DNA of 64,000 nucleotides. Origin: JAFMPW01 sp041743085 (GTDB taxonomy: Bacteria; Bacteroidota; Bacteroidia; Flavobacteriales; Flavobacteriaceae). The notes below the pieces were generated by a model, which was not told where the DNA came from, did no database searches, and saw only the letters and a program-made list of their open reading frames with translations. Within the stretch, counting starts at the first letter, position 1; the number at the start of each line of letters is the position of its first letter. Position numbers and translations under genes: made by a program. The stretch covers positions 85,157 to 149,156 of the forward strand of contig JBGTNL010000029.1 of assembly GCA_041743085.1 (NCBI GenBank), read 5' to 3'. Positions 26,520 through 35,094 of this stretch are shown piece by piece.

Positions 26520-27911
26520 TTGATACATCCAAATTTCCTGTTAGAAAATAAGTATTCCGTGCAATTGTATCATGAATATGCTTCCGGTATGCCGATCTTG
26601 GATTATCACAACCATCTGCCTCCGGGGGAACTTGCCGAAAATAAAGTCTTTGAGAACATTACTCAGGTCTGGATCAACGGGGACCATTACAAGTGGCGCG
26701 CCATGCGTACCTTAGGAATTGATGAAAAGTTCATTACCGGAAATGCCACGGATGATGAAAAATTTAGGAAATGGGCCTATACTGTTCCCTATACAATGAG
26801 GAACCCGCTGTACCATTGGACCCATATGGAACTTTCGAGATATTTTAACTTTACGGATCCATTGACATCTGCCAACTGCGATGCCGTTTTCAAGGATACT
26901 TCGGAAAAACTCAAAACGGCTGAATACAGCTGTCAAAACCTTATTTCCAAAATGAACGTTGAAGTGTTGTGTACCACAGAGGATCCTACGGATACCCTGG
27001 AACATCACCAAAAGCTCGCCAAAAGCGATTTCCCTACTAAGGTAAGTACCGCTTTTAGACCAGACAAGTCGATCCGGATAAATAGCGAAACCTATAATGA
27101 TTATATAGATAGCCTGGAACTGATATCGGAGATGCCTATCACTACCTATAATGACTTATGTGAGGCCCTTAAAAAGCGGATCGTTTTTTTTCATGACAAT
27201 GGCTGTCGGCTTTGCGATCACGGACTGGAGTTTGTAAACGCAAGTGATTTTAGTTTTTCCGAGATCAAATCGATTTTCCAAAAAAGGAGGAATGGAAAGA
27301 GCGTTACTGCAGAAGAGGCAGCAAAGTTTCAGAGCGCCTTGCTTTTGTTTCTTGCTGAAACCTACCATGAATTTGGCTGGATACAGCAATTCCATTTGGG
27401 CGCACTTCGAAACAATAACAGCCGCATGCATCGTCTTTTGGGTCCTGATACGGGATGGGACTCCATAGGAGATTATCCGCAGGCCAGAAGTTTGTCAAAG
27501 TTTTTGAATACCCTGGATAGTAAAGATAAATTAGCAAAGACCATACTCTATAATGTAAATCCTACAGACAATGAAGTTATGGCCACAATGACCGGTAATT
27601 TCAATGATGGCAGTATTAAAGGGAAAGTACAATGGGGATCTGCCTGGTGGTTTCTGGATCAAAAGGATGGGATGACCCAGCAATTAAATGTCCTATCCAA
27701 CATGGGGCTTATCAGCTGTTTTATCGGCATGCTTACCGATTCAAGGAGTTTTCTCTCCTTCCCCAGGCACGAGTATTTCAGGCGTATCCTTTGTAATTTA
27801 TTTGGTAATGAAATCGAGAAGGGTGAATTGCCAAATGATATTGCGTGGATAGGCAAATTAGTGGAGGATATTTGTTACAATAATGCCAAGGAATATTTCA
27901 ACTTCCAATAG
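26520..27911 (+). CDS. uxaC: Glucuronate isomerase
   Basis: 463 residues, close to the family length. The enzyme interconverts D-glucuronate with D-fructuronate and D-galacturonate with D-tagaturonate in the cytosol. Signatures: PILDYHNHLPPGELAEN with two metal-binding His near residue 30, WKWRAMR-like YKWRAMRTLGI, TTEDPTDTLEHH, RPDKSIRI, QFHLGALRNNNSRM, and the C-terminal GMLTDSRSFLSFPRHEYFRR. No ATG precedes MIHPNFLL; the only in-frame upstream stop is at 26496-26498, so TTG at 26520 is the likely start. The later steps of uronate catabolism are not in the window. Confidence 0.95.
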   Translation: MIHPNFLLENKYSVQLYHEYASGMPILDYHNHLPPGELAENKVFENITQVWINGDHYKWRAMRTLGIDEKFITGNATDDEKFRKWAYTVPYTMRNPLYHWTHMELSRYFNFTDPLTSANCDAVFKDTSEKLKTAEYSCQNLISKMNVEVLCTTEDPTDTLEHHQKLAKSDFPTKVSTAFRPDKSIRINSETYNDYIDSLELISEMPITTYNDLCEALKKRIVFFHDNGCRLCDHGLEFVNASDFSFSEIKSIFQKRRNGKSVTAEEAAKFQSALLLFLAETYHEFGWIQQFHLGALRNNNSRMHRLLGPDTGWDSIGDYPQARSLSKFLNTLDSKDKLAKTILYNVNPTDNEVMATMTGNFNDGSIKGKVQWGSAWWFLDQKDGMTQQLNVLSNMGLISCFIGMLTDSRSFLSFPRHEYFRRILCNLFGNEIEKGELPNDIAWIGKLVEDICYNNAKEYFNFQ

Positions 27912-27976
27912 GTGTTCGATGATTGATCCTTGGAGCGATCTTCTTGGGATAATGTAAGCCTCGTGTAGCGATTACT

Positions 27977-28010
27977 AAAATAGTGAACGAATTTAGTGTT
28001 GGCTACTCTA
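27977..28010 (-). repeat. Family-3 34-bp repeat, copy 1
   Basis: Read on the minus strand, the bases TAGAGTAGCCAACACTAA then ATTCGTTCACTATTTT match the sequence after the gene ending at 57280 with about five mismatches in 34. A shorter match lies at 49098. It is 65 bp past the uxaC stop codon. Confidence 0.6.
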
Positions 28011-28067
28011 GGTCTCAAAACCACCGGGATGGCCCGGAGGATAAAAAAATAAGCCAGAATAAAGGGA

Positions 28068-28490
28068 TTATGTGGCAAACAACTGCCCCAGATCCCTGAA
28101 AGCCTTGAATTCCAGGGCATTCCCGGCCGGATCTAAAAAAAACATTGTGGCTTGCTCCCCAACCTGCCCCTCGAACCTGATATAGGGCTCAATTACAAAA
28201 GCAACCCCTTTCGTTGTCAGTTCCCTGGCGAAAGCCTGAAAAGTATCCCATGGCAATACAACCCCGTAATGAGGAACAGGTACATTTTTGCCATCTACGG
28301 GATTTGAATGCAGATCTTCTTCAGACTTTGGCTTGTAATGAATCACCAACTGATGCCCGAAAAGGTTAAAATCTACCCAGTGGTCACTACTCCTCCCTTC
28401 CTCGCAATTCAGTACTTCTCTGTAAAACTTTCTGCATTCGTCCAGGTTGTGAACCGGAATTGCCACGTGAAACGGTGTAATGCCCTGCAT
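28068..28490 (-). CDS. VOC (glyoxalase/dioxygenase) superfamily protein
   Basis: 140 residues with two beta-alpha-beta-beta-beta modules. It starts TPFHVAIPVHNLDECRKFY, with the first metal-ligand type His near residue 8, and has WVDFNLFGHQLVIHY, HYGVVLPWDTF and the closing FFLDPAGNALEFKAF, where the Glu is a usual third ligand. His, His and Glu are thus in place for a divalent metal. Family members include glyoxalase I, extradiol dioxygenases and resistance proteins; the substrate cannot be told. It is convergent with uxaC and unlinked to it. Confidence 0.88.
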   Translation of the reverse strand: MQGITPFHVAIPVHNLDECRKFYREVLNCEEGRSSDHWVDFNLFGHQLVIHYKPKSEEDLHSNPVDGKNVPVPHYGVVLPWDTFQAFARELTTKGVAFVIEPYIRFEGQVGEQATMFFLDPAGNALEFKAFRDLGQLFAT

Positions 28491-28618
28491 TTAAATGAGA
28501 TTTAATCTTAAGCAATATATTAAGTTCCTTCCGCCCTGATGTAGGTAGTGTAAACCCCTTCCCCCGACCACCTTCCCCCCTTTTTTAGGATTTTTTTGTA
28601 CCACTAAAATACAATTTT

Positions 28619-29458
28619 CTATGACTTTAGAAAATCGACGATCTCTTCACTAACCTGATCCTGGTGCATGGAATGCCCAAAGCCCTCGGTTTTTATTAAT
28701 TTACTCTCTTTCCAATTGGCATGAACGCTTTCCGAGGCAATTAAAGGAGTGACTTTGTCGTATACGTCATGGATCAACAGGCCGGATATAGCAATTTTCC
28801 TGGCAAAAGACGCAGTCGAAAAATCATTGATAGCAAAACCGAAATGGTCTATAAAATATGCATCCAATGCTTTGGCTACCCGATTATTATATTTCAATAA
28901 TTCTCTGTATACCTTCATGAGCTGGGAAAGTTCCGAAGGCGAACCAATGGTTATTATTTTTTTGAGAGGGTTGTCCGGGAATTTATATTGGTGATACAAA
29001 GCCGCCATGCCACCAAAGGAATGTGCGATCAGGTATTCCGGATGGTGAACCTGCACCAGATGATGTATACACTCCGCGTACAGGGGGGCAGTAAATATGG
29101 TCCCGGATGACTTCCCATGGGCAGGTGCATCAAAAGCAATGACATTATAGTTCTCTTTTTGCAGGAAGCCGATAAGGTTTCGCCATCGAAAGGAATTACT
29201 TTCCCAGCCATGCAAGAGCAATATGGTTTCTTTTTGTCCTGCCCATTTATAGATTTGAATGCGGAGATCGCCAATACGTTCTACGCCATTTTCGGCTTCT
29301 TGGAGATAGGACGCCTGAGCGGGCAGTACCTTTCCCTTCCGGGGCGTACAAAAAAGGGTAAAAGCTTTATGGGCCGCTCTTTTCGTATTAAAGAGAACGA
29401 GAAAATTAAAATAAGCACCGTAGGCCCGGGGTAGGTATTTGTTTACGAGTTTTTTCAT
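28619..29458 (-). CDS. Alpha/beta hydrolase
   Basis: 279 residues. Core motifs: the strand ETILLLHGWESNSFRW with the HGW oxyanion site, VIAFDAPAHGKSSG, the nucleophile elbow AHSFGGMAALYH near residue 142, an Asp in LLIHDVYDKVTPL and the His in TEGFGHSMHQD. The triad Ser-Asp-His is complete. No cleavable signal is obvious. It is divergent from an HxlR regulator; the inverted repeat just before its start suggests that the regulator controls it. Such pairs often deal with quinones, aldehydes or esters, but the substrate is unknown. Confidence 0.9.
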   Translation of the reverse strand: MKKLVNKYLPRAYGAYFNFLVLFNTKRAAHKAFTLFCTPRKGKVLPAQASYLQEAENGVERIGDLRIQIYKWAGQKETILLLHGWESNSFRWRNLIGFLQKENYNVIAFDAPAHGKSSGTIFTAPLYAECIHHLVQVHHPEYLIAHSFGGMAALYHQYKFPDNPLKKIITIGSPSELSQLMKVYRELLKYNNRVAKALDAYFIDHFGFAINDFSTASFARKIAISGLLIHDVYDKVTPLIASESVHANWKESKLIKTEGFGHSMHQDQVSEEIVDFLKS

Positions 29459-29462
29459 TTTA

Positions 29463-29481
29463 AAGTTACTTTTTGTAACTT
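29463..29481. promoter_or_regulatory. Candidate HxlR operator
   Basis: AAGTTAC-TTTTT-GTAACTT is a perfect 7-bp inverted repeat with a 5-base spacer. It lies 5-23 bp upstream of the leftward hydrolase start (29458) in the 93-bp divergent spacer shared with the HxlR gene. Its form resembles known quinone-responsive HxlR/YodB-type boxes. Confidence 0.5.
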
Positions 29482-29551
29482 ACTCTTTATTTTAAACTAA
29501 GGTAGCCATTCCTTTTTCAATATAAAAGAGGTTACAACGAACGAATCAGGT

Positions 29552-29980
29552 ATGGAAATAGAAACTATTACTGAGGATCAGAAAGTTAGAGCCGCAAAAA
29601 AACTTAAGAAAATGTTCGGTCATCTGGACCTTCGGGATGCAACCCTCGTTTGTCCTATCAGGGATGTTATGGCATTGGCATCGGACAAATGGAGTATTCT
29701 TATAATTCTTTATCTGGGTTATTTTCCGGTGCTCCGGTTCAACCAACTTAAAAAAAAGGTATATGGAATATCCAACAAGGTGTTAAGTGAACGGCTAAAA
29801 CATCTGGAAGGTGACGGATACCTCAAAAGAACCATATACCCCGAAGTACCAGTTCGTGTGGAATATGGGCTCACGGATTTCGGCCATTCCTATTTACAGA
29901 AGTTGATAGAGCTTACTGAGTGGGCTCAAAAGTACAAGGAGTATGTTATCAACAATCGCATGACTTTTAGGGCGGTTTAA
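29552..29980 (+). CDS. HxlR family transcriptional regulator
   Basis: 142 residues. The winged helix core is plain: CPIRDVMALASDKWSILIIL at about residues 33-52, FNQLKKKVYGISNKVLSERL (recognition helix region) and YLKRTIYPEVPVRVEYGLTDF for the wing. The N-terminal Cys in VCPIRDVM is the residue that YodB/HypR-type members use to sense electrophiles or oxidants. A 30-residue N-terminal extension is longer than in minimal members. It is divergent from the alpha/beta hydrolase and probably regulates it. Confidence 0.92.
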   Translation: MEIETITEDQKVRAAKKLKKMFGHLDLRDATLVCPIRDVMALASDKWSILIILYLGYFPVLRFNQLKKKVYGISNKVLSERLKHLEGDGYLKRTIYPEVPVRVEYGLTDFGHSYLQKLIELTEWAQKYKEYVINNRMTFRAV

Positions 29981-30008
29981 CTTTTTCTATTTCGCAATAT
30001 CCAACAGG

Positions 30009-30953
30009 TCAGTCCGCAACGCGGTTCCAGATATCCAGGTACATTTTCCATTGACCCGCAACCTTTTCCCGGATCACCACGTATTTGCCTTTAAAATAGA
30101 TCGGCTCACTGGATTTCGTTTTTGTCCGGCCTTTGTAATAGCCGTAATTACCAAAAATATTGATCTCTTCGGGCAATAGTTCATGCGCCAGTATTTTGGA
30201 TCCCACCGGATGGATCCACCGTTCTTTTATGGGCTCTTCCTGTAATGATCCCGGTATTATTTGGGAAGATTTTCCAGTCTTCGGTGTATGCATTCGCCAT
30301 CGTTTCGAAATCGGCATCCATATAAGCCTGTGAAAAGATCTTCGCGGCCCTGAATATCTTTGTTTTTTCTTCTTCCTCGCCGGTCGTATTTCGTCTTGAA
30401 CAATCAATTTTCCAGGTTGGGTAGCCCACGGATTCGTCCGGGGACACCCATTCCCCAGCCGATTTAAATCCGTCTTTTGTATTATCCGAGAAGGTTAGCC
30501 TGGAATACCCATCCGTTCCATCAGGTGACTTCTGTTCCCTGTAAAGAACAATATTTCCTTCCTCATTTTTAGTACCTTCCCAAACGGGTAGGCTGGTGGA
30601 GGGCGATCCCGAGTTGTAGTAATGCACATACCAGCGGGTGTTGCCGCAATAAATTGACGGATACTTCCGGAATGCCTGCCATCGGCCTTTAAGGTTTCAT
30701 CTTGTACGGCCATCCCGTTCATGAGATATTTAAGCCGTCAGATTATATCCACCGGTTCCGCCCAGGACTGGCCTGCTTTTCTGCTGACCGATTGGCAGTC
30801 ACATTCTCCAATCAATGGTACAAAATCCAGGAGCTGATGAGGTGCTTCAGGATTGGGTAGGCCGTAGGGATGTTCTGGTGATGGTTCATAGTTGTATTGG
30901 GAAAAAGTGCCGATTGATGCGAAAAGAATTAAGAAAAGAAGAATGGATTTCAT
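30009..30953 (-). pseudogene. Broken gene for a secreted NTF2-like (SnoaL) protein
   Basis: One protein is spread over three segments. It starts at an ATG at 30953 with a signal peptide (LFLILFASIGTFSQYNYEPS). A TGA at about 30738 replaces what is probably a Trp codon before RLKYLMNGMAVQDETLK. A frameshift near 30645 leads into YYNSGSPSTSLPVWEG, and another near 30255 leads into KERWIHPVG. The C-terminal part (FSQAYMDADFETMANAYTED; GQWMYLD-like GQWKMYLDIWN) is a SnoaL/NTF2-type domain. One nonsense and two frameshift changes make an active protein unlikely unless the sequence is faulty. Confidence 0.85.
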
Positions 30954-31070
30954 GAAGTATTGGTTTCCTATCAAATTAACTATTTCAGCAGGACCCGATA
31001 ACTATTTAAGATTGAAATAACATTTTTTTGAGAACCGCACAAAAATGATTATTGATTTAATCGGGCTCTT

Positions 31071-32048
31071 TCAATCTCTTAGGGGTTTCTTCTTTATCAT
31101 ACCACCTCTCAAATCCTTTACCATTCCCATTACCACAAATGCCTTGCGGTCAATTTTGTCTATTTCCGTACTCAATTTGGAGAGTTCCAATCGGGTAACC
31201 ACCGTATATATGATCTCACTCGTCGTTTGATTTTCCCCGTATTTTTTATAACCTCCTTTTCCGTGATAAATAGTGCACGCTCTTTGCATCTTTTCAGTAA
31301 TCATCACCCGTAGTTCCTCGTGTTTTTCTGAAATTATAGTTACCCCGATATATTCTTCCACACCGTCTACAACGTAGTCTACTGTTTTTGCAGCGACCAG
31401 ATAGGTAAGTATGGCATATAATGCGACTTCGATCGATAACAAATAAGCACCGGCTGTAAAAATAAAGATGTTGATCAGGAGTAGCACATCACCTACAGTG
31501 AGGTGCCATTTTCTGCTAAGGTAAATGGCCAGAACTTCTGTGCCATCAATGACACCGCCTCCCCGCATGGTCATACCAATACCCAATCCCAGAAAAAAGC
31601 CGCCAAACACCGCAATAAGTAGTTTGTCCGAGGTAATTATTGGGTAGGGGATAAAATGGACCACCACGGCCAATACCATAATTGCCAGGATACTTTTTAT
31701 GGCAAACTTGGTTCCTATGGTCTTTGCTCCAAGGAAAATAAAAGGAAGATTGACTATAATGAGTAAAATGCCAAGGGAAGCATCAGAAATAACCTGTATC
31801 AGCAGGGAAACGCCCGTAGCTCCGCCATCTATAAATGCATTGGGGAGCAAAAAACCCTTGAGGCCAAATCCGGCCGAAAACACCCCTATTGCAATGAACA
31901 TGATCTCTTTTAGAAGATGTACAAGTTCTACCTGCTCCGATCTTACCTCCTTAACGAGTTGTCTTTTAGAAATCTTTTGATTTCCTTTCTTGTACTTCAG
32001 CCTGTTTTTGGCACGCTCTACAAGTAAATATTGTAAGATTGGATTCAT
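31071..32048 (-). CDS. YitT family membrane protein
   Basis: 325 residues. A charged cytoplasmic N-terminus (about 45 residues) is followed by five to six transmembrane helices, with the first marked by GVFSAGFGLKGFLLPNAFID and GGATGVSLLIQ, and a second conserved GGGVIDGTEVLAIYL. The C-terminal soluble domain (IISEKHEELRVMITEKMQR to GMVKDLRGGMIKK) is DUF2179. This is the standard YitT arrangement. Transport activity is presumed but the substrate is unknown. It follows the small lipoprotein gene by 32 bp in the same direction, so it may belong to the cupin-lipoprotein-YitT unit. Confidence 0.93.
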   Translation of the reverse strand: MNPILQYLLVERAKNRLKYKKGNQKISKRQLVKEVRSEQVELVHLLKEIMFIAIGVFSAGFGLKGFLLPNAFIDGGATGVSLLIQVISDASLGILLIIVNLPFIFLGAKTIGTKFAIKSILAIMVLAVVVHFIPYPIITSDKLLIAVFGGFFLGLGIGMTMRGGGVIDGTEVLAIYLSRKWHLTVGDVLLLINIFIFTAGAYLLSIEVALYAILTYLVAAKTVDYVVDGVEEYIGVTIISEKHEELRVMITEKMQRACTIYHGKGGYKKYGENQTTSEIIYTVVTRLELSKLSTEIDKIDRKAFVVMGMVKDLRGGMIKKKPLRD

Positions 32049-32080
32049 GTATGTCTTAGTTTAAGTTTTCTAATTGGTCC

Positions 32081-32629
32081 TTATTCCCAACCAACCATCA
32101 TATACTTTATCTTTGCTTTCTCCGGAATTTGAACGGCTTCAATGTTGGTACTGGCGGCATACCGAAGGCTGGCGGGCAGTTCTTCTTTCGAAATAGTAAA
32201 GTATACATCACTGTTCTTAATGAACAGCACTACGTTGTTCCTTGAGGTTACAATTTTACGAATGGTGTAATTGTCCTGAATGTCTTTAAAAGTACTCCCA
32301 AGTCCCACTCCTTTTTCCGTGACAAATCTGGGATCATATATCCGTAAATTCCCTATTTTTGGGACACTATCTACAGTGGGCGTTAGGGTCAGTAGGTGCT
32401 TTCCGCCTTTTTCATAGATCTTGATTTTTTCTGTGATCACTCCAATTTTTGCGTTCGAACTGTCCTGAATCAGGGAATCGGTCTTGTAGATATTTTCCAA
32501 TTGATCTACGGTGGAGGAGCGATATAATTTGCCAACGGCATCTTGTGTGACCAGAAAGGTAGTATCTCTTTCTTCTAGGCAACCCGAGCACAATAGCACA
32601 ATAAAGAGTAAGGCAATACTGATTTTCAT
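32081..32629 (-). CDS. Hypothetical lipoprotein
   Basis: 182 residues. MKISIALLFIVLLCSGC is a lipoprotein signal with a good lipobox (LCSGC). The remainder is a beta-rich soluble domain with GKLYRSSTVDQLENIYKTD near the start and GNLRIYDPRFVTEKGVGLGS in the middle; the KGVGLGSTFKDIQDNYTI block recalls proteins that track a threshold or start index. No family is recognised. The start overlaps the end of the cupin gene by 4 bp (ATGA), so the two are translationally coupled. Confidence 0.8.
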   Translation of the reverse strand: MKISIALLFIVLLCSGCLEERDTTFLVTQDAVGKLYRSSTVDQLENIYKTDSLIQDSSNAKIGVITEKIKIYEKGGKHLLTLTPTVDSVPKIGNLRIYDPRFVTEKGVGLGSTFKDIQDNYTIRKIVTSRNNVVLFIKNSDVYFTISKEELPASLRYAASTNIEAVQIPEKAKIKYMMVGWE

Positions 32630-32982
32630 AGGGGGTCTTTAAGTGGTGTGTCAAATCTATCCTGTTGAGCCGGCGGTTGCGAAATAACCAAAAAATCCAG
32701 GTTTTCTGAAGAGTTGTTTCTGATATGATGTTTGGTTTGGGGTTGTATGTGTACCCCCTCGCCCGGTTCAACAGAAAGTACTTCCTCATCCAGATATAAT
32801 AGAGCCCTGCCGCTTAGAATAAAGAAGAACTGTTGCGCAAAATTATGAAAATGCCTTTGTACCCAGGTATTTGGAGGCATTGATTCCTGTATTATGCTGA
32901 GGTGCCCTGTCTTTACCAAATGCCATCCGCTGCAATTTCCCCCCCAGCTATAGTGATCGCAATTCCGTTTCGTTTTTTTCAT
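32626..32982 (-). CDS. Cupin domain protein
   Basis: 118 residues from the ATG at 32982 (another ATG nine bases earlier is possible). The two cupin motifs are PNTWVQRHFHNFAQQFFFIL (His residues and a Gln in the Glu position) and PGEGVHIQPQTKHHIRNNSS (His). This gives a small single-domain barrel with a likely metal site. The start codon lies at the edge of a family-2 repeat, whose end supplies the sequence CCAATGAAA, so the repeat may have changed the 5' end of this gene. It overlaps the downstream lipoprotein gene by 4 bp. Confidence 0.88.
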   Translation of the reverse strand: MKKTKRNCDHYSWGGNCSGWHLVKTGHLSIIQESMPPNTWVQRHFHNFAQQFFFILSGRALLYLDEEVLSVEPGEGVHIQPQTKHHIRNNSSENLDFLVISQPPAQQDRFDTPLKDPL

Positions 32983-33242
32983 TGGTCTCATTCGTTAGTT
33001 GAAACCCAGCCTGGCGGCAGGCAGGTATGCACTTTAGTGCTCCCGATAGCTATCGGGATTCGGTTTCTAAAAACATTTTGGCCATAATAGTTACTGGGTT
33101 ATTGATTATTAAGTTATTATGGCGTTCCGACTAAATAACGAACAACTTGGTAACCCAATAACCGTTGGCAATATCATTGCTTTTCAAAACCTCCGCCATA
33201 GGACGGACAGGCATGGATTTTCAATTAATAGGAGTGGTTTAG
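32977..33242 (+). repeat. Family-2 two-module repeat, copy 2
   Basis: The left module TTTCATTGGTCTCATTCG, GTTAGTTGAAACCC and the right module AAACCTCCGCCATAGG, ACGGACAGGCATGGATT match the copy at 13407. The middle differs and carries the hairpin CCCGATAGCTATCGGG and a loose inverted repeat (GGGTTATTG ... CCCAATAACC). It occupies nearly all of the 318-bp gap before the HerA-like gene. Confidence 0.75.
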
Positions 33243-33300
33243 TTTATTTTATTTTCACATCGTCTTTCGTACTTCCGACTTCCGATTTCCATGTTTTTGT

Positions 33301-34803
33301 TTATCGAATAACTTTTTTCAGAACGCCAAGTACGCCTCGGATAAAAGTGGCGCTTGTTAGCACTTTCACGAGGGGATTTTGCCTGGTACTTGGCCTGGTC
33401 ATGGTACTTCGGGCAGGGCTCGCTTCTTCTTTCACCGCCTCTATTTCCGCCTTTTCAATTTTTTCGTTAAGTAGTTCGTAAGCACTTTCCCTGTCTATCA
33501 CCTCATTGTATTTTTTCACCAATTTGGATTCGCGGATTACCGATTTTAACTCACTGTCTGTCAGGACATCCATACGGCTCATAGGTGCGCGGAGCATGGT
33601 TGCCGCCAGTGGAGTAGGCCGTCCTTTCTCATCCAGAGCCGAAATGAGGGCTTCGCCTATACCCAGGGAAGTAAGGACCTCCTTGGTATCGTAGTAATCC
33701 GAGATAGGATAGTTTTCTGCAGTGAGTTTTATGGCTTTTCTGTCTCTGGCGGTGAATGCCCGCAAGGCATGTTGTACTTTAAGGCCTAATTGCGCAAGTA
33801 CGGCGTTTGGTACATCCGTCGGATTTTGGGTAACAAAATAAAGGCCGATACCTTTGGAACGGATCAACTTTACAAGACTCTCTATTTGATCTAAAAGTGC
33901 TTTGGAGGCTTCTTTGAATATCAGATGGGCCTCATCTATGAAAAGAATTAACTCCGGTCTGTCACTATCGCCCTGTTCCGGAAAGGTGGCGTACACTTCC
34001 GCAAGCAAACTCAACATAAAGGTGGAAAACAATTTAGGGCGATCCTGAATATCCGTGAGCCGGATAATATTGATATATCCCCTCCCGTTTTCATCAATTC
34101 GCGTCAGGTCATCTATCTCGAAGGATTTTTCACCAAAAAACAGTTCGGCCCCCTGCTGTTCCAACTCTATGATCTTTCGAAGGATCGTCCCTGTGGAACT
34201 GGTAGATATCCTTCCATAGTCTTTGGTGAATTCCGCTTTGCCAGCACCTGTTGCGTACTGCAGTACCTTCTTAAAATCCTTAAGATCCAACAGGGGTAAT
34301 TTATTGTCGTCACAATACTTGAATACCACCGCAACAATACCCTCCTGCGCCTCGGAAAGATCCAGGATCCTGGAGAGCAAAACAGGCCCAAATTCTGAAA
34401 CAGTAGCACGGAGTTTTACCCCTTCTTGGTCGGAAAGCGAAAGGATCTCAACAGGAAAACCATTAGGTTCAAAGGGAAGGCCTATTCTTTGGTGCCGTTC
34501 GTCAATTTTCGGATGTCCGGGGCTTGGATGCGCAATTCCGCTCAGATCTCCCTTCAGATCCATCAATAAGACAGGGATTCCTTTATCGGACAAATTCTCT
34601 GCGATTACCTGAAGGGTCTTGGTTTTACCTGTTCCCGTTGCACCGGCTATTAATCCATGGCGGTTTAACGTTTTAAGCGGAACTTTTACATAGGCCCCTT
34701 TCACCGTTTCCCCATCTAACATGGCAGCGCCCATAATAATGAAGTCGCCTTTTGTGGCGTACCCTTGTTCAATATGTGCGAAGAAATCATCCGTGGTACT
34801 CAT
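33301..34803 (-). CDS. HerA-like ATPase (DUF853 family)
   Basis: 500 residues from the ATG at 34803; an ATG 30 bases upstream is also open but adds an unlike leader. Walker A is GATGTGKTKTL near residue 66, Walker B is LILFIDEAHLIF near residue 275, and a sensor/arginine-type block QNPTDVPNAVLAQLGLKVQH follows. It is a single-domain RecA-like P-loop ATPase of the HerA/FtsK group. These enzymes form hexameric motors; the DUF853 branch has no settled function. No NurA nuclease is adjacent. The C-terminus has a basic tail ending VLGVLKKVIR. Confidence 0.92.
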   Translation of the reverse strand: MSTTDDFFAHIEQGYATKGDFIIMGAAMLDGETVKGAYVKVPLKTLNRHGLIAGATGTGKTKTLQVIAENLSDKGIPVLLMDLKGDLSGIAHPSPGHPKIDERHQRIGLPFEPNGFPVEILSLSDQEGVKLRATVSEFGPVLLSRILDLSEAQEGIVAVVFKYCDDNKLPLLDLKDFKKVLQYATGAGKAEFTKDYGRISTSSTGTILRKIIELEQQGAELFFGEKSFEIDDLTRIDENGRGYINIIRLTDIQDRPKLFSTFMLSLLAEVYATFPEQGDSDRPELILFIDEAHLIFKEASKALLDQIESLVKLIRSKGIGLYFVTQNPTDVPNAVLAQLGLKVQHALRAFTARDRKAIKLTAENYPISDYYDTKEVLTSLGIGEALISALDEKGRPTPLAATMLRAPMSRMDVLTDSELKSVIRESKLVKKYNEVIDRESAYELLNEKIEKAEIEAVKEEASPARSTMTRPSTRQNPLVKVLTSATFIRGVLGVLKKVIR

Positions 34804-35082
34804 TTCATTAAAATTTGCATAAAAATAGGGCATTTTTTGTTGTTTCGAAGTTTAGGAGGTGAGAAGGTTAGAAGTTTAGCAGAAGTCACATCTTCATTAT
34901 CTTATTATATACCGTTGGGCAAGCGCTATTCTTTATCCGGAGCTCTGAGTTCAAGGCCGGATGACGGTGCTCGATGCCCCAGGTGAGCCATCATTCTTCG
35001 GGCTTAGTGCTTCCCTCGGCAAACAATTTTCAGCTTTTAGTCCTGATACTCATTGAGATTGGGATTTAGGAGTTAGGAAGCC

Positions 35083-35090
35083 TATCTTTG
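35083..35090 (+). promoter_or_regulatory. Candidate -7 promoter box for queE
   Basis: TATCTTTG matches TAnnTTTG exactly, 4 bp before the queE ATG. ATTGGG about 20 bases upstream could be the -33 element. Transcription would begin at or near the start codon, giving a leaderless message. Confidence 0.5.
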
Positions 35091-35094
35091 CCCC

